Shown: positions 20,161 to 29,035, numbered from the stretch's first letter. The stretch is 64,000 nucleotides of DNA from Opitutus sp. ER46 (GCF_003054705.1 NZ_QAYX01000022.1:558001-622000); one strand, 5' to 3'. The notes: a model not told the origin generated them from the sequence alone. Made by a program: numbers and translations.

Positions 20161-21213
20161 GTGCCCGCGCGTCCAACCCAGCCCGTCCTCATTCGTTCCA
20201 CCGCGGAATTCGCCCGCTACGTGGGTCTCTCCCGCAGCACCGTCTCACGGGCGCTGAACGGCCACGGCGACCTGCGGCCGAAGTCGATGGAGCGTATCCA
20301 GGCTGCCATTCAGGCCACCGGCTTCACCCCCAACGCGCACGCCCTGCACCTGCGCGGCCGCCGCTCCGCCATGGTTGGGGTTTGCATGGAAAACTTCCTC
20401 ACGCCGACCGCCGTCGCCAAGGTCTCGGCCCTGCAGCAGGGCCTGCGCGATGCCGGCCTCGTGGCGCTGATCGAGGTGCTCGAACCCGGGGCGAGCCAGA
20501 AGACGCTCGAACACTTTCGCTCCCTCCGCGTCGAAGCCGTCGTCTTCATCGGTCACTTCGAGACCGCCGAACTCGCCGCCCGCATCACCGAGCTCGACCG
20601 CCACGGCACGCCCCACCTGGTCATCGATTCGGTGGGTGTCCGTCGTGCCAACACCGTCTCGCTCGACCGCACCCAGGCCATGGCCGATGTCGTCACCCGC
20701 CTCCATGCGCTTGGTCACCGCCGATTCGGCCTGCTGGGCCTGTCGGGCAATTTCCAGACCGTCGCCGACCGGCTCACCGGTATTCACCGGGCGGTGACGG
20801 AACTCGGTCTCGACCCCGCCGCCAGCCTGCTGGCCTACGATCACCTGCACGCGCGGCGGGACCATTTCGAATACGGTGCCGTCCTGGCGCAGGAGTTTCT
20901 CCAGCACGCCCCCCGCCCGACCGCGTTCATCGCCGTCAACGACGAGACGGCCGTCGGCGCGCTGCTCCACTTCCAGGCCGCCGGGCTCAGCGTCCCGCGC
21001 GACTTCTCCATGGTGGGTTTCAACAACCAGAACATCTGCCTCATGACCCGCCCCGCGCTCAGCAGCGTGGACCAGCAGATTGCCGAGACCGCCCGGATCG
21101 CCGTCGAGATTCTCACCCGGCAGATTGCCCGGCCCTTCACCACCCGCCCCCTGCACCGGCTCGTCCGGCCCAAGTTCGTCGACCGCGGCAGCATCGGCCC
21201 TGCCGGCGCCTGA
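20161..21213 (+). CDS. LacI-family transcriptional regulator
   Basis: A 350-residue LacI/GalR repressor. The helix-turn-helix TAEFARYVGLSRSTVSRALNG with hinge helix (ERIQAAIQATGFTPNAHALHLR) is followed by a periplasmic-binding-protein-like effector domain (VGVCMENFL, FGLLGLSGNF, AFIAVNDETAVGALLHF). It probably senses a sugar released from pectin and represses the divergent pectinesterase and itself through the two palindromes upstream. An in-frame GTG at 20116 would add 15 residues; 20161 places the HTH nearer the N terminus, as is usual. Confidence 0.88.
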   Translation: MPARPTQPVLIRSTAEFARYVGLSRSTVSRALNGHGDLRPKSMERIQAAIQATGFTPNAHALHLRGRRSAMVGVCMENFLTPTAVAKVSALQQGLRDAGLVALIEVLEPGASQKTLEHFRSLRVEAVVFIGHFETAELAARITELDRHGTPHLVIDSVGVRRANTVSLDRTQAMADVVTRLHALGHRRFGLLGLSGNFQTVADRLTGIHRAVTELGLDPAASLLAYDHLHARRDHFEYGAVLAQEFLQHAPRPTAFIAVNDETAVGALLHFQAAGLSVPRDFSMVGFNNQNICLMTRPALSSVDQQIAETARIAVEILTRQIARPFTTRPLHRLVRPKFVDRGSIGPAGA

Positions 21214-21227
21214 GCCTCTCTCTCCGC

Positions 21228-21611
21228 ATGAAATTCGAACACTTCGCCCTCAACGTGCCCGACGCCCGGGCCCACGCCCGCTGGTACGTGCAGCATCTGG
21301 GGTTCTCCGTCGCGCGCTCCCGCCCCGACGCCCCGTTCACCCACTTCCTGGCCGACGCGTCCGGCCGTGTCATCGTGGAACTCTACTCCAACCCCAAGGC
21401 GACCATCCCCGACTACGCCGCGCAGCATCCGCTCGTTTTCCATTTTGCCGTGGTCTCGCGTGACGCCCGCGCCGATGCCGCCCGGCTCCAGCAGGCCGGC
21501 GCCACCCTCTTCCTCGAGGAACCGCAGCCCGACGGCTCCATGCTGATCATGATGCGTGACCCGTGGAACGTGGCGCTGCAGCTCTGCCAGCGCACGAACC
21601 CGATGCCCTGA
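21228..21611 (+). CDS. VOC-family (glyoxalase-like) protein
   Basis: A 127-residue vicinal-oxygen-chelate protein: FEHFALNVPDARAHARWYVQHLGF at the N terminus, a central strand RVIVELYSNP with a ligand Glu, HFAVVSRDARADAARLQQAGA for the second half, and DPWNVALQLCQR at the end. These keep the two beta-alpha-beta-beta-beta modules that bind a metal. The substrate is unknown. It lies 14 bp after the LacI gene in the same direction, so it may belong to the same transcript. Confidence 0.8.
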   Translation: MKFEHFALNVPDARAHARWYVQHLGFSVARSRPDAPFTHFLADASGRVIVELYSNPKATIPDYAAQHPLVFHFAVVSRDARADAARLQQAGATLFLEEPQPDGSMLIMMRDPWNVALQLCQRTNPMP

Positions 21612-21707
21612 ACTCGCGGCCCGTGGCCGCCGCGGCGCCACGCCGGCGCCGCTTCAGCGCCCGGCGAACCACTCGCACGCGTTGGGTTCTATCGTGCACC
21701 CAACGCC

Positions 21708-22238
21708 GTGCCCTCCTCCCCGCCCGCCAACGTCGCTCCTGTCGTGGAGCGCAACATCACCGCGCTCCTCGCCCGCCGCCAGGCCGTCGAACGGAGCCGC
21801 ACCTTCGGCGAGCGCCTCTCCGACGGCATCGGCCGCTTCGCCGGCAGCATCGTGTCGGTCTATTTCCACTTCGCGGTCTTCGGCTCTTGGATCGTGATCA
21901 ACCTCGGGTGGACGCCCCTGCGCCCGTTCGATCCTTCCTTCGTCGTCCTCGCCATGGTGACTTCGGCCGAGGCGATCTTCCTCTCCACGTTCGTGCTGAT
22001 CATGCAGAACCGGCTGGCCGCCATCAGCGAGCAACGCGCCGAGCTCGACCTGCAAATCAGCCTGCTCGCGGAGCACGAGGTCACGCGCGTGCTCCAGCTC
22101 ACCAGCGCCATCGCGGACAAGGTCGGGGCTCCCTCCACCGTCGGCACACCCGAGATCGACCAGCTGAAACAGGACGTCTCGCCCGAACACGTGCTCGACC
22201 GGCTGTCCGCCGCCGAAAACAAAAAGACCGGCGCCTGA
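21708..22238 (+). CDS. DUF1003 family membrane protein
   Basis: A 176-residue protein. GERLSDGIGRFAGSIVSVYFHFAVFGSWIVINLG and the following hydrophobic helix with AEAIFLSTFVLIMQNR match the DUF1003 core with two transmembrane segments. A charged helical cytosolic tail follows (EQRAELDLQISLLAEHEVTRVLQL). No biochemical role is established for the family. The start is GTG 21708. The stop codon sits in the loop region of the hairpin that ends the convergent gene. Confidence 0.8.
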   Translation: MPSSPPANVAPVVERNITALLARRQAVERSRTFGERLSDGIGRFAGSIVSVYFHFAVFGSWIVINLGWTPLRPFDPSFVVLAMVTSAEAIFLSTFVLIMQNRLAAISEQRAELDLQISLLAEHEVTRVLQLTSAIADKVGAPSTVGTPEIDQLKQDVSPEHVLDRLSAAENKKTGA

Positions 22239-22247
22239 GCGCCGGTC
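22216..22247 (-). terminator. Terminator of the zinc-ribbon gene
   Basis: Perfect 9-bp stem GACCGGCGC/GCGCCGGTC (22226-22234 with 22239-22247, loop CTGA on the plus strand). On the minus strand it is followed by TTTTTGTTTT. The convergent DUF1003 stop codon lies within it. Confidence 0.85.
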
Positions 22248-22257
22248 CGGAAAATCA

Positions 22258-22635
22258 TCACACCGCCATCGCTTTCGCGCGGGTCGCCCGGGGCTTGATC
22301 GTGACGCCCGCCGCCACCGCGCCGATCGCGTGCTTGTCCTCCGGTGAAAGCGTCACGAACGTGCCGCAGCTTTCACACATCAGGAGGTCGTTGGAGCGGC
22401 TCAACATGTGCACCATCGCATGCGACAGCCGTAAGTGGCACTCACCGCAGACTCCGTTGCGCACCAGCGCGATGCCCCGGCGGCCACCCCGCAGTTGCCG
22501 GAAAAAGTGATTCGAAATCGCCGGCGGCACCGCCGCCCGCAGCTTCTCGATCTGTCCTTTCTGTTCCGCCGTCGCGGCATCACCCAGCCGGACCAGATTC
22601 TGAAGCGTGAGAAGATCGTCGACGAGTTGGCTCAT
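22258..22635 (-). CDS. C4-type zinc-ribbon protein
   Basis: A 125-residue protein with an N-terminal helical part (coiled-coil-like, about 1-45) and a C-terminal zinc ribbon: CGECHLRL and CESCGTFV, giving two CxxC knuckles 28 residues apart. This is the layout of the CT398-like/zf-RING_7 proteins, thought to act in nucleic-acid or secretion-related contacts, although the N-terminal coiled coil is shorter here. It has its own terminator. Confidence 0.75.
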   Translation of the reverse strand: MSQLVDDLLTLQNLVRLGDAATAEQKGQIEKLRAAVPPAISNHFFRQLRGGRRGIALVRNGVCGECHLRLSHAMVHMLSRSNDLLMCESCGTFVTLSPEDKHAIGAVAAGVTIKPRATRAKAMAV

Positions 22636-22832
22636 GCGCGCCTGTCACGCAGCCTGCGTACCGACTTAGTGGATGCAGCCACAAGCGGCTGGAAGCTAAG
22701 CCGTTGACGCCACATTCCAGGTTCTCACTCGTCCGTCTCTGCCGTTGCCGAACTGCCGTCCGTGCACAGATTGCACCGCTGGACGCCGGGAAGTGCACGC
22801 TGCCGGCCGCCTTTCGCCGGAACGCGAGCGAA
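22636..22832. other. Intergenic, upstream of the zinc-ribbon gene
   Basis: About 200 bp without a supported gene. Apart from the terminator that follows it, nothing structured is seen. Confidence 0.4.
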
Positions 22833-22863
22833 AGGAAAAGGCGGGCCCACGAGGGAGCCCGCC
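22833..22863 (-). terminator. Terminator of the Ala/Thr-rich small gene
   Basis: Hairpin GGCGGG...CCCGCC (22840-22863), with an inner CCC/GGG extension. On the minus strand it is followed by TTTTCCTTT. It supports the small gene upstream as a real transcript. Confidence 0.7.
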
Positions 22864-22916
22864 GCGCAAACCGAAAGCTGATTCACGTCACACCGGCAAG
22901 GCCCGGTGGCCGATGA

Positions 22917-23129
22917 TCAGCGCGTCGTCGCAGGCTGCGTCGGCGCCGGAGAAGCTGCCCCGCCCCGCTGCCGGCGGCGCGACATCTTCGCGACCGCCTT
23001 CGGCGCGTTGGTCGCCGCGGGAGCCGCCGCGGTAGTCGCGGTAGTCGCGGCCGGCGCGGGAGTCGCAGCGGCCGTGGTCATGGGCACGACGTTGGTCGTG
23101 GCGGTGGGGAGAGAATTTTCGGTGCTCAT
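22917..23129 (-). CDS. Small Ala/Thr-rich low-complexity protein
   Basis: A 70-residue protein made mostly of Ala, Thr and Pro, with a short basic patch (KAVAKMSRRRQRGG) near the C terminus. There is no signal peptide or known domain. In its favour are the upstream AT-richer stretch, an ATG start, and a convincing terminator 53 bp downstream. The composition recalls small histone-H1-like or nucleoid proteins, but that is only a resemblance. Confidence 0.45.
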   Translation of the reverse strand: MSTENSLPTATTNVVPMTTAAATPAPAATTATTAAAPAATNAPKAVAKMSRRRQRGGAASPAPTQPATTR

Positions 23130-23482
23130 TGATGGGAGTGATTGAATTTAGAGTGTCCGATTGGACGCCCCCTCCGGGTGCATCAGGTGTGCCCCGGCGG
23201 TTTCGGTGAACCGACGTCCCACCCCATCAACGTTTTGCCCATGCCACGCGCGAACGCTTCCCTGGCCCAGTTGGGCGCCATCATCACCGCTCGCGCAAAA
23301 CCTGCACCCCCGGCGCGAGCGACGTGCAACGCTGCGCACGATTGCGCCAGACCGCGGGTCCGCCCGGTTCCACACGCCGGGCATAACCGCGCCCCCCCCC
23401 GTTCGCCGGCCCAAGAGGTGCAAAGCGCACACGACGGCGATCAGCGCTGTTCCGGTCGTCGGTCACCCGCGCCTGCGTCGCC
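23130..23482. other. Intergenic, no gene supported
   Basis: This 353-bp stretch holds no credible gene. Its left end (about 23130-23160) is unusually AT-rich for the window and probably holds the promoter of the small Ala/Thr-rich gene. A run of nine or so C residues lies near 23393. Confidence 0.4.
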
Positions 23483-24913
23483 TCAGTCGACCGCGCCTTT
23501 GCCGTCGCCATTGAGCTCCGGTACCGACGTCGGCGGCACCGGCTCACGCTTCGCCGGCAACAGCCCGTACGACTTCAATTTGTACTGCAGCGCGCGCCGG
23601 CTGATTCCCAGCAGCCGCGCCGCCTGCTCGCGGTTCGCCGTCGCATGCGTGAGGGTCTGCCGGATCAGCAGCTTCTCGCATTCCGCGAGTGTCATGCCCG
23701 GCCGGATCTCACACGCCGGCGCCTGCCGGTCGTGCTCCTGCAGGAAGTCCGGCAAGTCACGTACTTCGATCGTCGAGCCCGCACACGTGACGACGAGTCG
23801 CTCAACGACATTGCGCAGTTGCCGCACGTTGCCGGGCCAGGGGAAGCGGCGGCACAGCTGCATCGCCTCGGCCGACAGCTTCTTCCGCCGGCGCTTATGC
23901 TTGGACGAGAAGTGGTCGAGGAACGATTCGACGAGCAGCGGGATATCCTCCGCCCGCTCGCGCAACGGCGGCACGACGATCGGCACCACCTGCAGGCGAT
24001 AGAAGAGGTCTTCCCGGAAGCGGCCCGCGGTCACCGCCTCCTGCAGCCGCTTGTTTGTCGCCGCCACGATGCGCACGTCGACGCGGATCAGCTCCGTCCC
24101 GCCCACCATGCGGAACGCGCCATCCTCCAGGACGCGCAGCAGGTCGCCCTGCCCTTTCGCCGGCAGGTCGCCGATCTCGTCCAGGAACAGCGTGCCCCCA
24201 TCGGCCAGCTGGAAGCGTCCGGGCTTCGTCGTCACCGCGCCCGTGAACGCCCCTTTCACATGCCCGAAGAGCTCGCCCTCCAGCAACTGCTCCGCAAACG
24301 CCGCGCAGTTCACCGAGATGAACGGCTTGCCCGCGCGCGCGCTGTGCTGGTGGATCGTCCGCGCCACCAGTTCCTTGCCCGTGCCGCTCTCGCCTTCGAT
24401 GAGCACCGTCACGTCGCTGCGCGCCACCTCCTGCGCCGTCTCCAGCACGCGGCGCATCGGCTCGCTTTCCCCGATCAGCAGCCCCGGCTCCGCCTTCTTG
24501 CGCAACCGCTGCCGCAGCTCGTTGTTCTCCGCGACGACGTTCCGAAATTCCAGCGCCTTGGCGACCAGCAGCCGCAGCCGCTGCATGTCCAGCGGCTTCG
24601 TCACGTAGTCGTAGGCGCCCGCCTTCATCGCCTCGACCGCGTTCTCCACCGTGCCGTACGCGGTCATCACGATGAACTGCGTGTCCGCGTGCGCCTGCCG
24701 CGCCTGCTGCAGCAGCTGCAGCCCGCTCATCTCCGGCATGCGCACGTCCGTCAGCACCACCTGGTACGAGTGCGCGCCCAGCAGCTCCAGCGCCGTGCGG
24801 GCGTCGTTCGCCCCGTCCACCAGGTAGCCTTCGCGGCGCAGTGCTTCCTGCACGCCCGCGCAGAGGCCGCGTTCGTCATCCACCACCAGCAGTCGAAATC
24901 TCGCGTTATCCAT
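23483..24913 (-). CDS. NtrC-family sigma-54-dependent response regulator
   Basis: A 476-residue activator. Receiver with Asp56 (TDVRMPEMSG), AAA+ domain with Walker A GESGTGKE (about 174-181), the sigma-54 contact loop GAFTGA (221-226), Walker B LFLDEIGDLP, and a C-terminal Fis-type HTH (ANREQAARLLGISRRALQYKLKSYGL). It hydrolyses ATP to remodel sigma-54 RNA polymerase at enhancer-dependent promoters. Its start overlaps the end of the histidine kinase gene by 8 bp, so the two form a coupled two-component pair. The target genes are not evident. Confidence 0.95.
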   Translation of the reverse strand: MDNARFRLLVVDDERGLCAGVQEALRREGYLVDGANDARTALELLGAHSYQVVLTDVRMPEMSGLQLLQQARQAHADTQFIVMTAYGTVENAVEAMKAGAYDYVTKPLDMQRLRLLVAKALEFRNVVAENNELRQRLRKKAEPGLLIGESEPMRRVLETAQEVARSDVTVLIEGESGTGKELVARTIHQHSARAGKPFISVNCAAFAEQLLEGELFGHVKGAFTGAVTTKPGRFQLADGGTLFLDEIGDLPAKGQGDLLRVLEDGAFRMVGGTELIRVDVRIVAATNKRLQEAVTAGRFREDLFYRLQVVPIVVPPLRERAEDIPLLVESFLDHFSSKHKRRRKKLSAEAMQLCRRFPWPGNVRQLRNVVERLVVTCAGSTIEVRDLPDFLQEHDRQAPACEIRPGMTLAECEKLLIRQTLTHATANREQAARLLGISRRALQYKLKSYGLLPAKREPVPPTSVPELNGDGKGAVD

Positions 24914-25658
24914 GGTTCTCCTCGTTCACCCGCAACGGCAGCGTCAGCGTGAATACCGCGCCGCGCGTCGCCGCATTCTCCGCGCGAATCATCCCGCCGT
25001 GCGCCACGGCGATCTGCCGCACGATCCAAAGGCCCAGGCCGCTGCCGTCCTCCTTCGTCGTGTAGAACGGCTCGAACAGTGCCTCGACGTTCTCCAGGTC
25101 GATGCCCTTCCCCGTATCCGTCACCGCAATATGCATCTGGTTCGCCGCCACCTCGACGCGCGCCGCCACGAGCACCCGCCCCTCGCGCCCGACCGCCTGC
25201 ACCGCGTTCAGCACCAGGTTCACCAGCGCCTGCGTCAGCTGGTCCGGGTCGGCCACGATCGGCGGCAGCGCCTCCGGCAGCTCCAGCGCGATCTCGATGC
25301 CATGCGCCGCCGCCTCCGGTCGCAGCAGCGCGCACACGTGGTCGGTCACCGCCGCCACCTGCACCGGTTGCCGGTTCACCGCCGTGCGGCCCGCCAGGCT
25401 GAGGAACTGCTTCACCAGGTTGTTCAGCCGCTCGATCTCCGTGTGGATGATGCGAAAGCGCGCCGCGGAACGCGCCCGCACTTCCGGCGGCGTGTGCGCA
25501 ACGTCCTCCTCGAGGAGCTGCACGTGGATGTCGAGGGAGCTCAGCGGATTCCTGATCTCGTGCGCCAGCCGCGCCAGCAGCCGCGAGAGCAGGAGCTGTT
25601 TCTCCTGCACTGCCTTCGCCGCGTCCTGCGGCATCGGTGTGACTGGCAGCGGTTCCAT
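24906..25658 (-). CDS. Cytosolic sensor histidine kinase, partner of the NtrC-type regulator
   Basis: About 250 residues with no membrane helix. HisKA motif LARLAHEIRNPLSSLDIH with the phosphorylated His at about residue 33, N box NLVLNAVQAVG, G1 VTDTGKGI, F box FEPFYTTKEDGSGLGLWIV. There is no clear sensor domain, so input must come from another protein or from the short N terminus. ATG 25658 is used; a GTG at 25724 would add 22 residues. Confidence 0.85.
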   Translation of the reverse strand: MEPLPVTPMPQDAAKAVQEKQLLLSRLLARLAHEIRNPLSSLDIHVQLLEEDVAHTPPEVRARSAARFRIIHTEIERLNNLVKQFLSLAGRTAVNRQPVQVAAVTDHVCALLRPEAAAHGIEIALELPEALPPIVADPDQLTQALVNLVLNAVQAVGREGRVLVAARVEVAANQMHIAVTDTGKGIDLENVEALFEPFYTTKEDGSGLGLWIVRQIAVAHGGMIRAENAATRGAVFTLTLPLRVNEENHG

Positions 25659-25724
25659 GGCCGGCGAAGGTTCGCACACCTCGCGGGGCGCAACAACGCG
25701 CCGGCTGTCAATTTCTACGCACAC

Positions 25725-26039
25725 ACTGCCGGCGCCCGACCGCCCACGCGTCGGGCCAAGAAAAATGTCGGCTCCGGGCTGGACATTCCGGGAACCCGAC
25801 CGACAGTCCTCAAGTCAGCAGGCCAGTGAGTCGTTGTTAGGAGCAGATTTCAGCCAGGATCAGGTTGCAGATTGCAGTGTGAGACTGCAGCGCCCTGCCG
25901 CTGCTCTTTGAGAGTTAGGTCCGAACCGTGCCACGCCGCCCTCTTGCGGCGTGGGCACAATCCCGTCGGTCCTCCGACCGCCGGGCGTACATCTCCCCCA
26001 AGAAGGTGCACGGGCACCGAAGCCAGAAACTTCATCCCT
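25725..26039 (+). other. Structured leader upstream of the 26040 gene
   Basis: No gene is supported. The DNA can form three successive hairpins before the downstream gene: a 12-bp stem with one bulge (25928-25958), CGGTC/GACCG (25967-25980), and GGTGC/GCACC (26005-26018). None is followed by a T run, so they look more like a folded 5' leader than terminators. Confidence 0.4.
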
Positions 26040-26459
26040 ATGAAACTTTCGAAACTTCTCGCCACCCGCCAGGCCCTCCTGCGTCAGACCCAGCTCGCCA
26101 ACCTCGCGTACGCCTATGTCACGCTCCGGTGCTTCGTCACCCGGATCGCGAACGCGAACCTGCATGGCCTCGTCCGCCTTCGTCCGGCTGACCCCGACGA
26201 CGGGTGTTACTGGGCCACGCTTACCGCGCTCGATTTCAACCAGTCCGTCGTCGAGGAGCACTTCGGCGACCAGGAACTGATCCAGCTCGCCGATGCCGTG
26301 GCTTTCGCCACCGACACCGACTTCGCCGAGGTCGAGTTCCGGCTCGAGGAAATGGGCGACCGCTTCCTGCAGCCGCTGCACGAGACCCTTGAAGAGGCGG
26401 GCATCACGCTCGACCACGAGCAGGGGAGCCCGAACGTTTCGGCCGACAACGCCGACTAG
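26040..26459 (+). CDS. Hypothetical soluble protein
   Basis: A 139-residue, largely helical protein beginning MKLSKLLATRQALLRQTQLANLAYAYVTL, with an acidic C-terminal half (DTDFAEVEFRLEEMGDRFLQPL). I recognise no domain or catalytic motif. ATG 26040 follows a hairpin-rich leader. The frame is open upstream, but that part is basic and Pro-rich and is probably not translated. Confidence 0.6.
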   Translation: MKLSKLLATRQALLRQTQLANLAYAYVTLRCFVTRIANANLHGLVRLRPADPDDGCYWATLTALDFNQSVVEEHFGDQELIQLADAVAFATDTDFAEVEFRLEEMGDRFLQPLHETLEEAGITLDHEQGSPNVSADNAD

Positions 26460-26601
26460 TCGCGCCGGCGCCGGCTACGCCGCGTCGCCCGGCCGCTGCT
26501 TCCGTATCCGCATCGCCATGCAGGCGGCTTTCATGCCGCCCGCGTCGGACCGCCACGCCGCCGCACAACGCGGCGTAACGCCTCGCTGGCTCGCCGTTCC
26601 C

Positions 26602-27912
26602 TCACCGCTTGAGGTGCCGGTCGGCGAAGTCCAGGAACGCCTGCCAGTCTCCCGGCAGGATCGCGTGTCCGCCGCGGTGATACCGCCAGCCGAGGCTCCC
26701 GTCCGTCAGCGCGACGTCGAGCGGCGGGAGCTCCGTCGTGCCCAGGTCACGCTTCCCCAACAGCCGGTAGACCGGCCCCGCCGCCACCGCGGCGAGGAAC
26801 TGGCCCTTGGGATCCGCCCACAGGTCCTCCGTGCCTCCGGTCAGGAACACCGGTCGTGGCGCGCTGAGCGCGATCAGGCTGTGCGCGTCCACCGGCATGT
26901 CCGGCCAGTGCCCGACATATTTCTGAAAGCCTTCGGCGAACCACCAGGGGAAGCTCACCGCCATGTCGTCCACGGTCTCCCCAAAGTCCCGCCGCGAGAG
27001 GGCCGCGCCCATCTCGCCGCTGCAGCTCGCGAAGGTCAGCGCGAACCGCGGGTCCAGCGCGCTCGCCCACAACGCCGTTTTGCCCAGCCGCGAATGCCCG
27101 ATCAGCGCGACGCGGCTCCCGTCCACCCGCGCGTCCGCGGACAACTCGTCCAGCACCCGGCTCGCCGCCCAGGACCAGACCGTGATCGTCCCCCACTCGC
27201 CCGGCCCCGGCCGCGTCTGCCCGGGCGCATACGCGAGCGCCTGCACGCCACGCGCGTGCGTCTCCTTGTTGTCCGGCTGCACTTCGCCGTAACGGAAAGT
27301 CGCATACCCGTAGCCGCGCGCCAGGATCTCGGCCACCGGTCCGGTTTCGCTGAACGCCCGGCCGGATTTCGCGAACGCCGGCGGCAGCGGCGGCTCCGGC
27401 ACCTCGCTCGGCAGGCCGCGGAAGAACACCACATGCAGCAGCACCGGCACCGGCTGCTTCGCCGCCGCCGGCAGGTACAGTACCACGTCCGCCTTCGGGC
27501 CCGTTTCGTCCGGCCCGAAGTTCAGGACCACGTGTTTCCGCACCGCCGCGCCATTCTCCACCGGCACGTTGTCCGACAGCACCGTCGCCCGGGCGCGTGG
27601 CGCCCGCTCCGGCACACGGCCAAAGATTTCCTGCTCATACGCCGCCCGGACCTCCGCCCGCCGGTGCTGTGACCACGCCGCCGCAGCCGTCACCGGCCGG
27701 CCACTCCGATCCACCAGCAAGGGCGGCAGCGTGTAGGACCCCACCTTGGTCTCGTCGTAGTTGGAGACATGGCCCGTCGCGGCCCGCCGGAGCGGACCAG
27801 GCTCCTTCGGCTCCCCGGTCGTTCCCGCCGGAGCCTCCGCCGCTCCGGCCATCCCGGCCGATGCCACCATCGCCACCGTCGCTCCGATCCCCAGCCAGGC
27901 TCGCAGGTTCAT
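26602..27912 (-). CDS. Secreted CE15-like glucuronoyl esterase
   Basis: A 436-residue alpha/beta-hydrolase with a signal peptide (residues 1-24). The nucleophile elbow reads GHSRLGKTALW, matching the GxSRxGK pattern of carbohydrate esterase family 15, and YHRGGHAILPGDW near the end supplies the catalytic His. TGGTEDLWADPKGQ carries conserved acidic residues. CE15 enzymes cleave the ester between lignin and 4-O-methyl-glucuronic acid on xylan, which suits an organism attacking plant walls. ATG 27912 starts the signal peptide; the open frame extends 24 codons upstream. Confidence 0.8.
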   Translation of the reverse strand: MNLRAWLGIGATVAMVASAGMAGAAEAPAGTTGEPKEPGPLRRAATGHVSNYDETKVGSYTLPPLLVDRSGRPVTAAAAWSQHRRAEVRAAYEQEIFGRVPERAPRARATVLSDNVPVENGAAVRKHVVLNFGPDETGPKADVVLYLPAAAKQPVPVLLHVVFFRGLPSEVPEPPLPPAFAKSGRAFSETGPVAEILARGYGYATFRYGEVQPDNKETHARGVQALAYAPGQTRPGPGEWGTITVWSWAASRVLDELSADARVDGSRVALIGHSRLGKTALWASALDPRFALTFASCSGEMGAALSRRDFGETVDDMAVSFPWWFAEGFQKYVGHWPDMPVDAHSLIALSAPRPVFLTGGTEDLWADPKGQFLAAVAAGPVYRLLGKRDLGTTELPPLDVALTDGSLGWRYHRGGHAILPGDWQAFLDFADRHLKR

Positions 27913-28088
27913 GGCGCGGAATACACTGCGACATCGCGACCGCCGCAACCGGGAATCCAGCCCCGCCCTTCCCGGTCTGCGCATATCTTGCGCAACCGGA
28001 AGTCAGCCTGCTAATCCCGCCCAAATACCAGCCGAGGTTTGTCGGCCCGCGCATCGCGCCCATACTGGAGGGCAACCCCGACCACGCC

Positions 28089-28856
28089 ATGAATCCCTTG
28101 CCGGTTTTCGAGAAGGCGGAGGCGTACCTCAATGTCCACCTCGGCCACACGGGCCCAGGCGGTGCCATCAAGGCTCCCGGCCCTTTTGTCACCCTCTCCC
28201 GTGAGTCCGGCGCCGGCGGCTCCGCTGTCGCGCGCGCCATCGTTGCCCAGCTCCACGAACCCGATCCCCGCGCCCCGCACTGGGCCGTCTATTCGGCCAA
28301 CCTCATCGACGAGATGCTGCTGAGCGCCGGCCTTCCGCCGCGGCTCGCCCGGTTCCTGCCCGAGGACCGCACTTCAGAGATCCAGGCCACGATTGGTGAG
28401 ATCATCGGGCTCCACCCGAATCTTTGGAGCCTCATCGACAAGACCAACGAGCTCATCCGCCGGCTCGCCCGCGATGGCCACGCCATCTTCCTCGGCCGCG
28501 GCGCCAACTTCGCCACCGCGAGCATCCCCAACGGCGTGCACGTCCGCCTGGTCGCACCTGTCGCCATTCGCGCCGAGCGTACCGCCCGCTGGCTCGGCGT
28601 CGATCCGACCACCGCCGCGATGCACAACAGCCGCCGCGACGCCGCCCGCGCCCGCTACGTCCAGTCCAACTTCAACACCGACGTCGCCAGCCCGAGCGAG
28701 TACGACCTCGTCATCAACACCGGCACCATCCCCGCCGAGACCGCGGGCGAGATCATCGCCGGCTTCGTCCGCGCTCACACCACCGCCACGATGTCCACCG
28801 CACCGGCCGCCACCGCGGGAAGCGCCGCCTCGGCGACTCCGGTGTCGCTCCGCTGA
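28089..28856 (+). CDS. Cytidylate-kinase-like family protein
   Basis: A 255-residue P-loop protein. PFVTLSRESGAGGSAVARAIVAQL is the nucleotide-binding region of the cytidylate_kin2 group, followed by IFLGRGANFAT and an LVAPVAIRAERTARWLG helix. A Thr/Ala-rich tail follows. Members are annotated as nucleotide kinases, but their real phosphoryl acceptor is mostly unknown. ATG 28089 is in a good position before the P-loop. Confidence 0.75.
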   Translation: MNPLPVFEKAEAYLNVHLGHTGPGGAIKAPGPFVTLSRESGAGGSAVARAIVAQLHEPDPRAPHWAVYSANLIDEMLLSAGLPPRLARFLPEDRTSEIQATIGEIIGLHPNLWSLIDKTNELIRRLARDGHAIFLGRGANFATASIPNGVHVRLVAPVAIRAERTARWLGVDPTTAAMHNSRRDAARARYVQSNFNTDVASPSEYDLVINTGTIPAETAGEIIAGFVRAHTTATMSTAPAATAGSAASATPVSLR

Positions 28857-28977
28857 GTCTTCGCCGCCGGGCGTTCCGCGCCTCCGTCCCATCGAGCCAA
28901 GGACGGCGGGCTGGAGCGCCGCATCCTCATTTTTTCCCGCCCGGGGACGCTGCCGGAATCTTGTCCGGCAGCGCGAT

Positions 28978-28999
28978 AACTAGCCAGATTTGGCTAGTT
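28978..28999. repeat. Palindrome copy 1, core AACTAGCCAGA
   Basis: A 22-bp near-perfect palindrome (one central mismatch) with half site AACTAGCCAGA. The same sequence recurs 31 bp downstream. Confidence 0.8.
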
Positions 29000-29003
29000 A
29001 CAT

Positions 29004-29035
29004 GAGATAACTAGCCAGATCTGGCTAGTTATCTC
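29004..29035. repeat. Perfect 32-bp palindrome, copy 2
   Basis: Each half is GAGATAACTAGCCAGA or its exact complement. It contains the same core as copy 1. It lies about 140 bp upstream of the membrane/TPR operon. A regulator-binding site or a transcript hairpin are both possible. Confidence 0.85.

Noticed and set aside
23645-24952. 435-codon open frame on the plus strand
   Set aside because: Antisense to the NtrC-type regulator; low-complexity Arg/Gln/His sequence.
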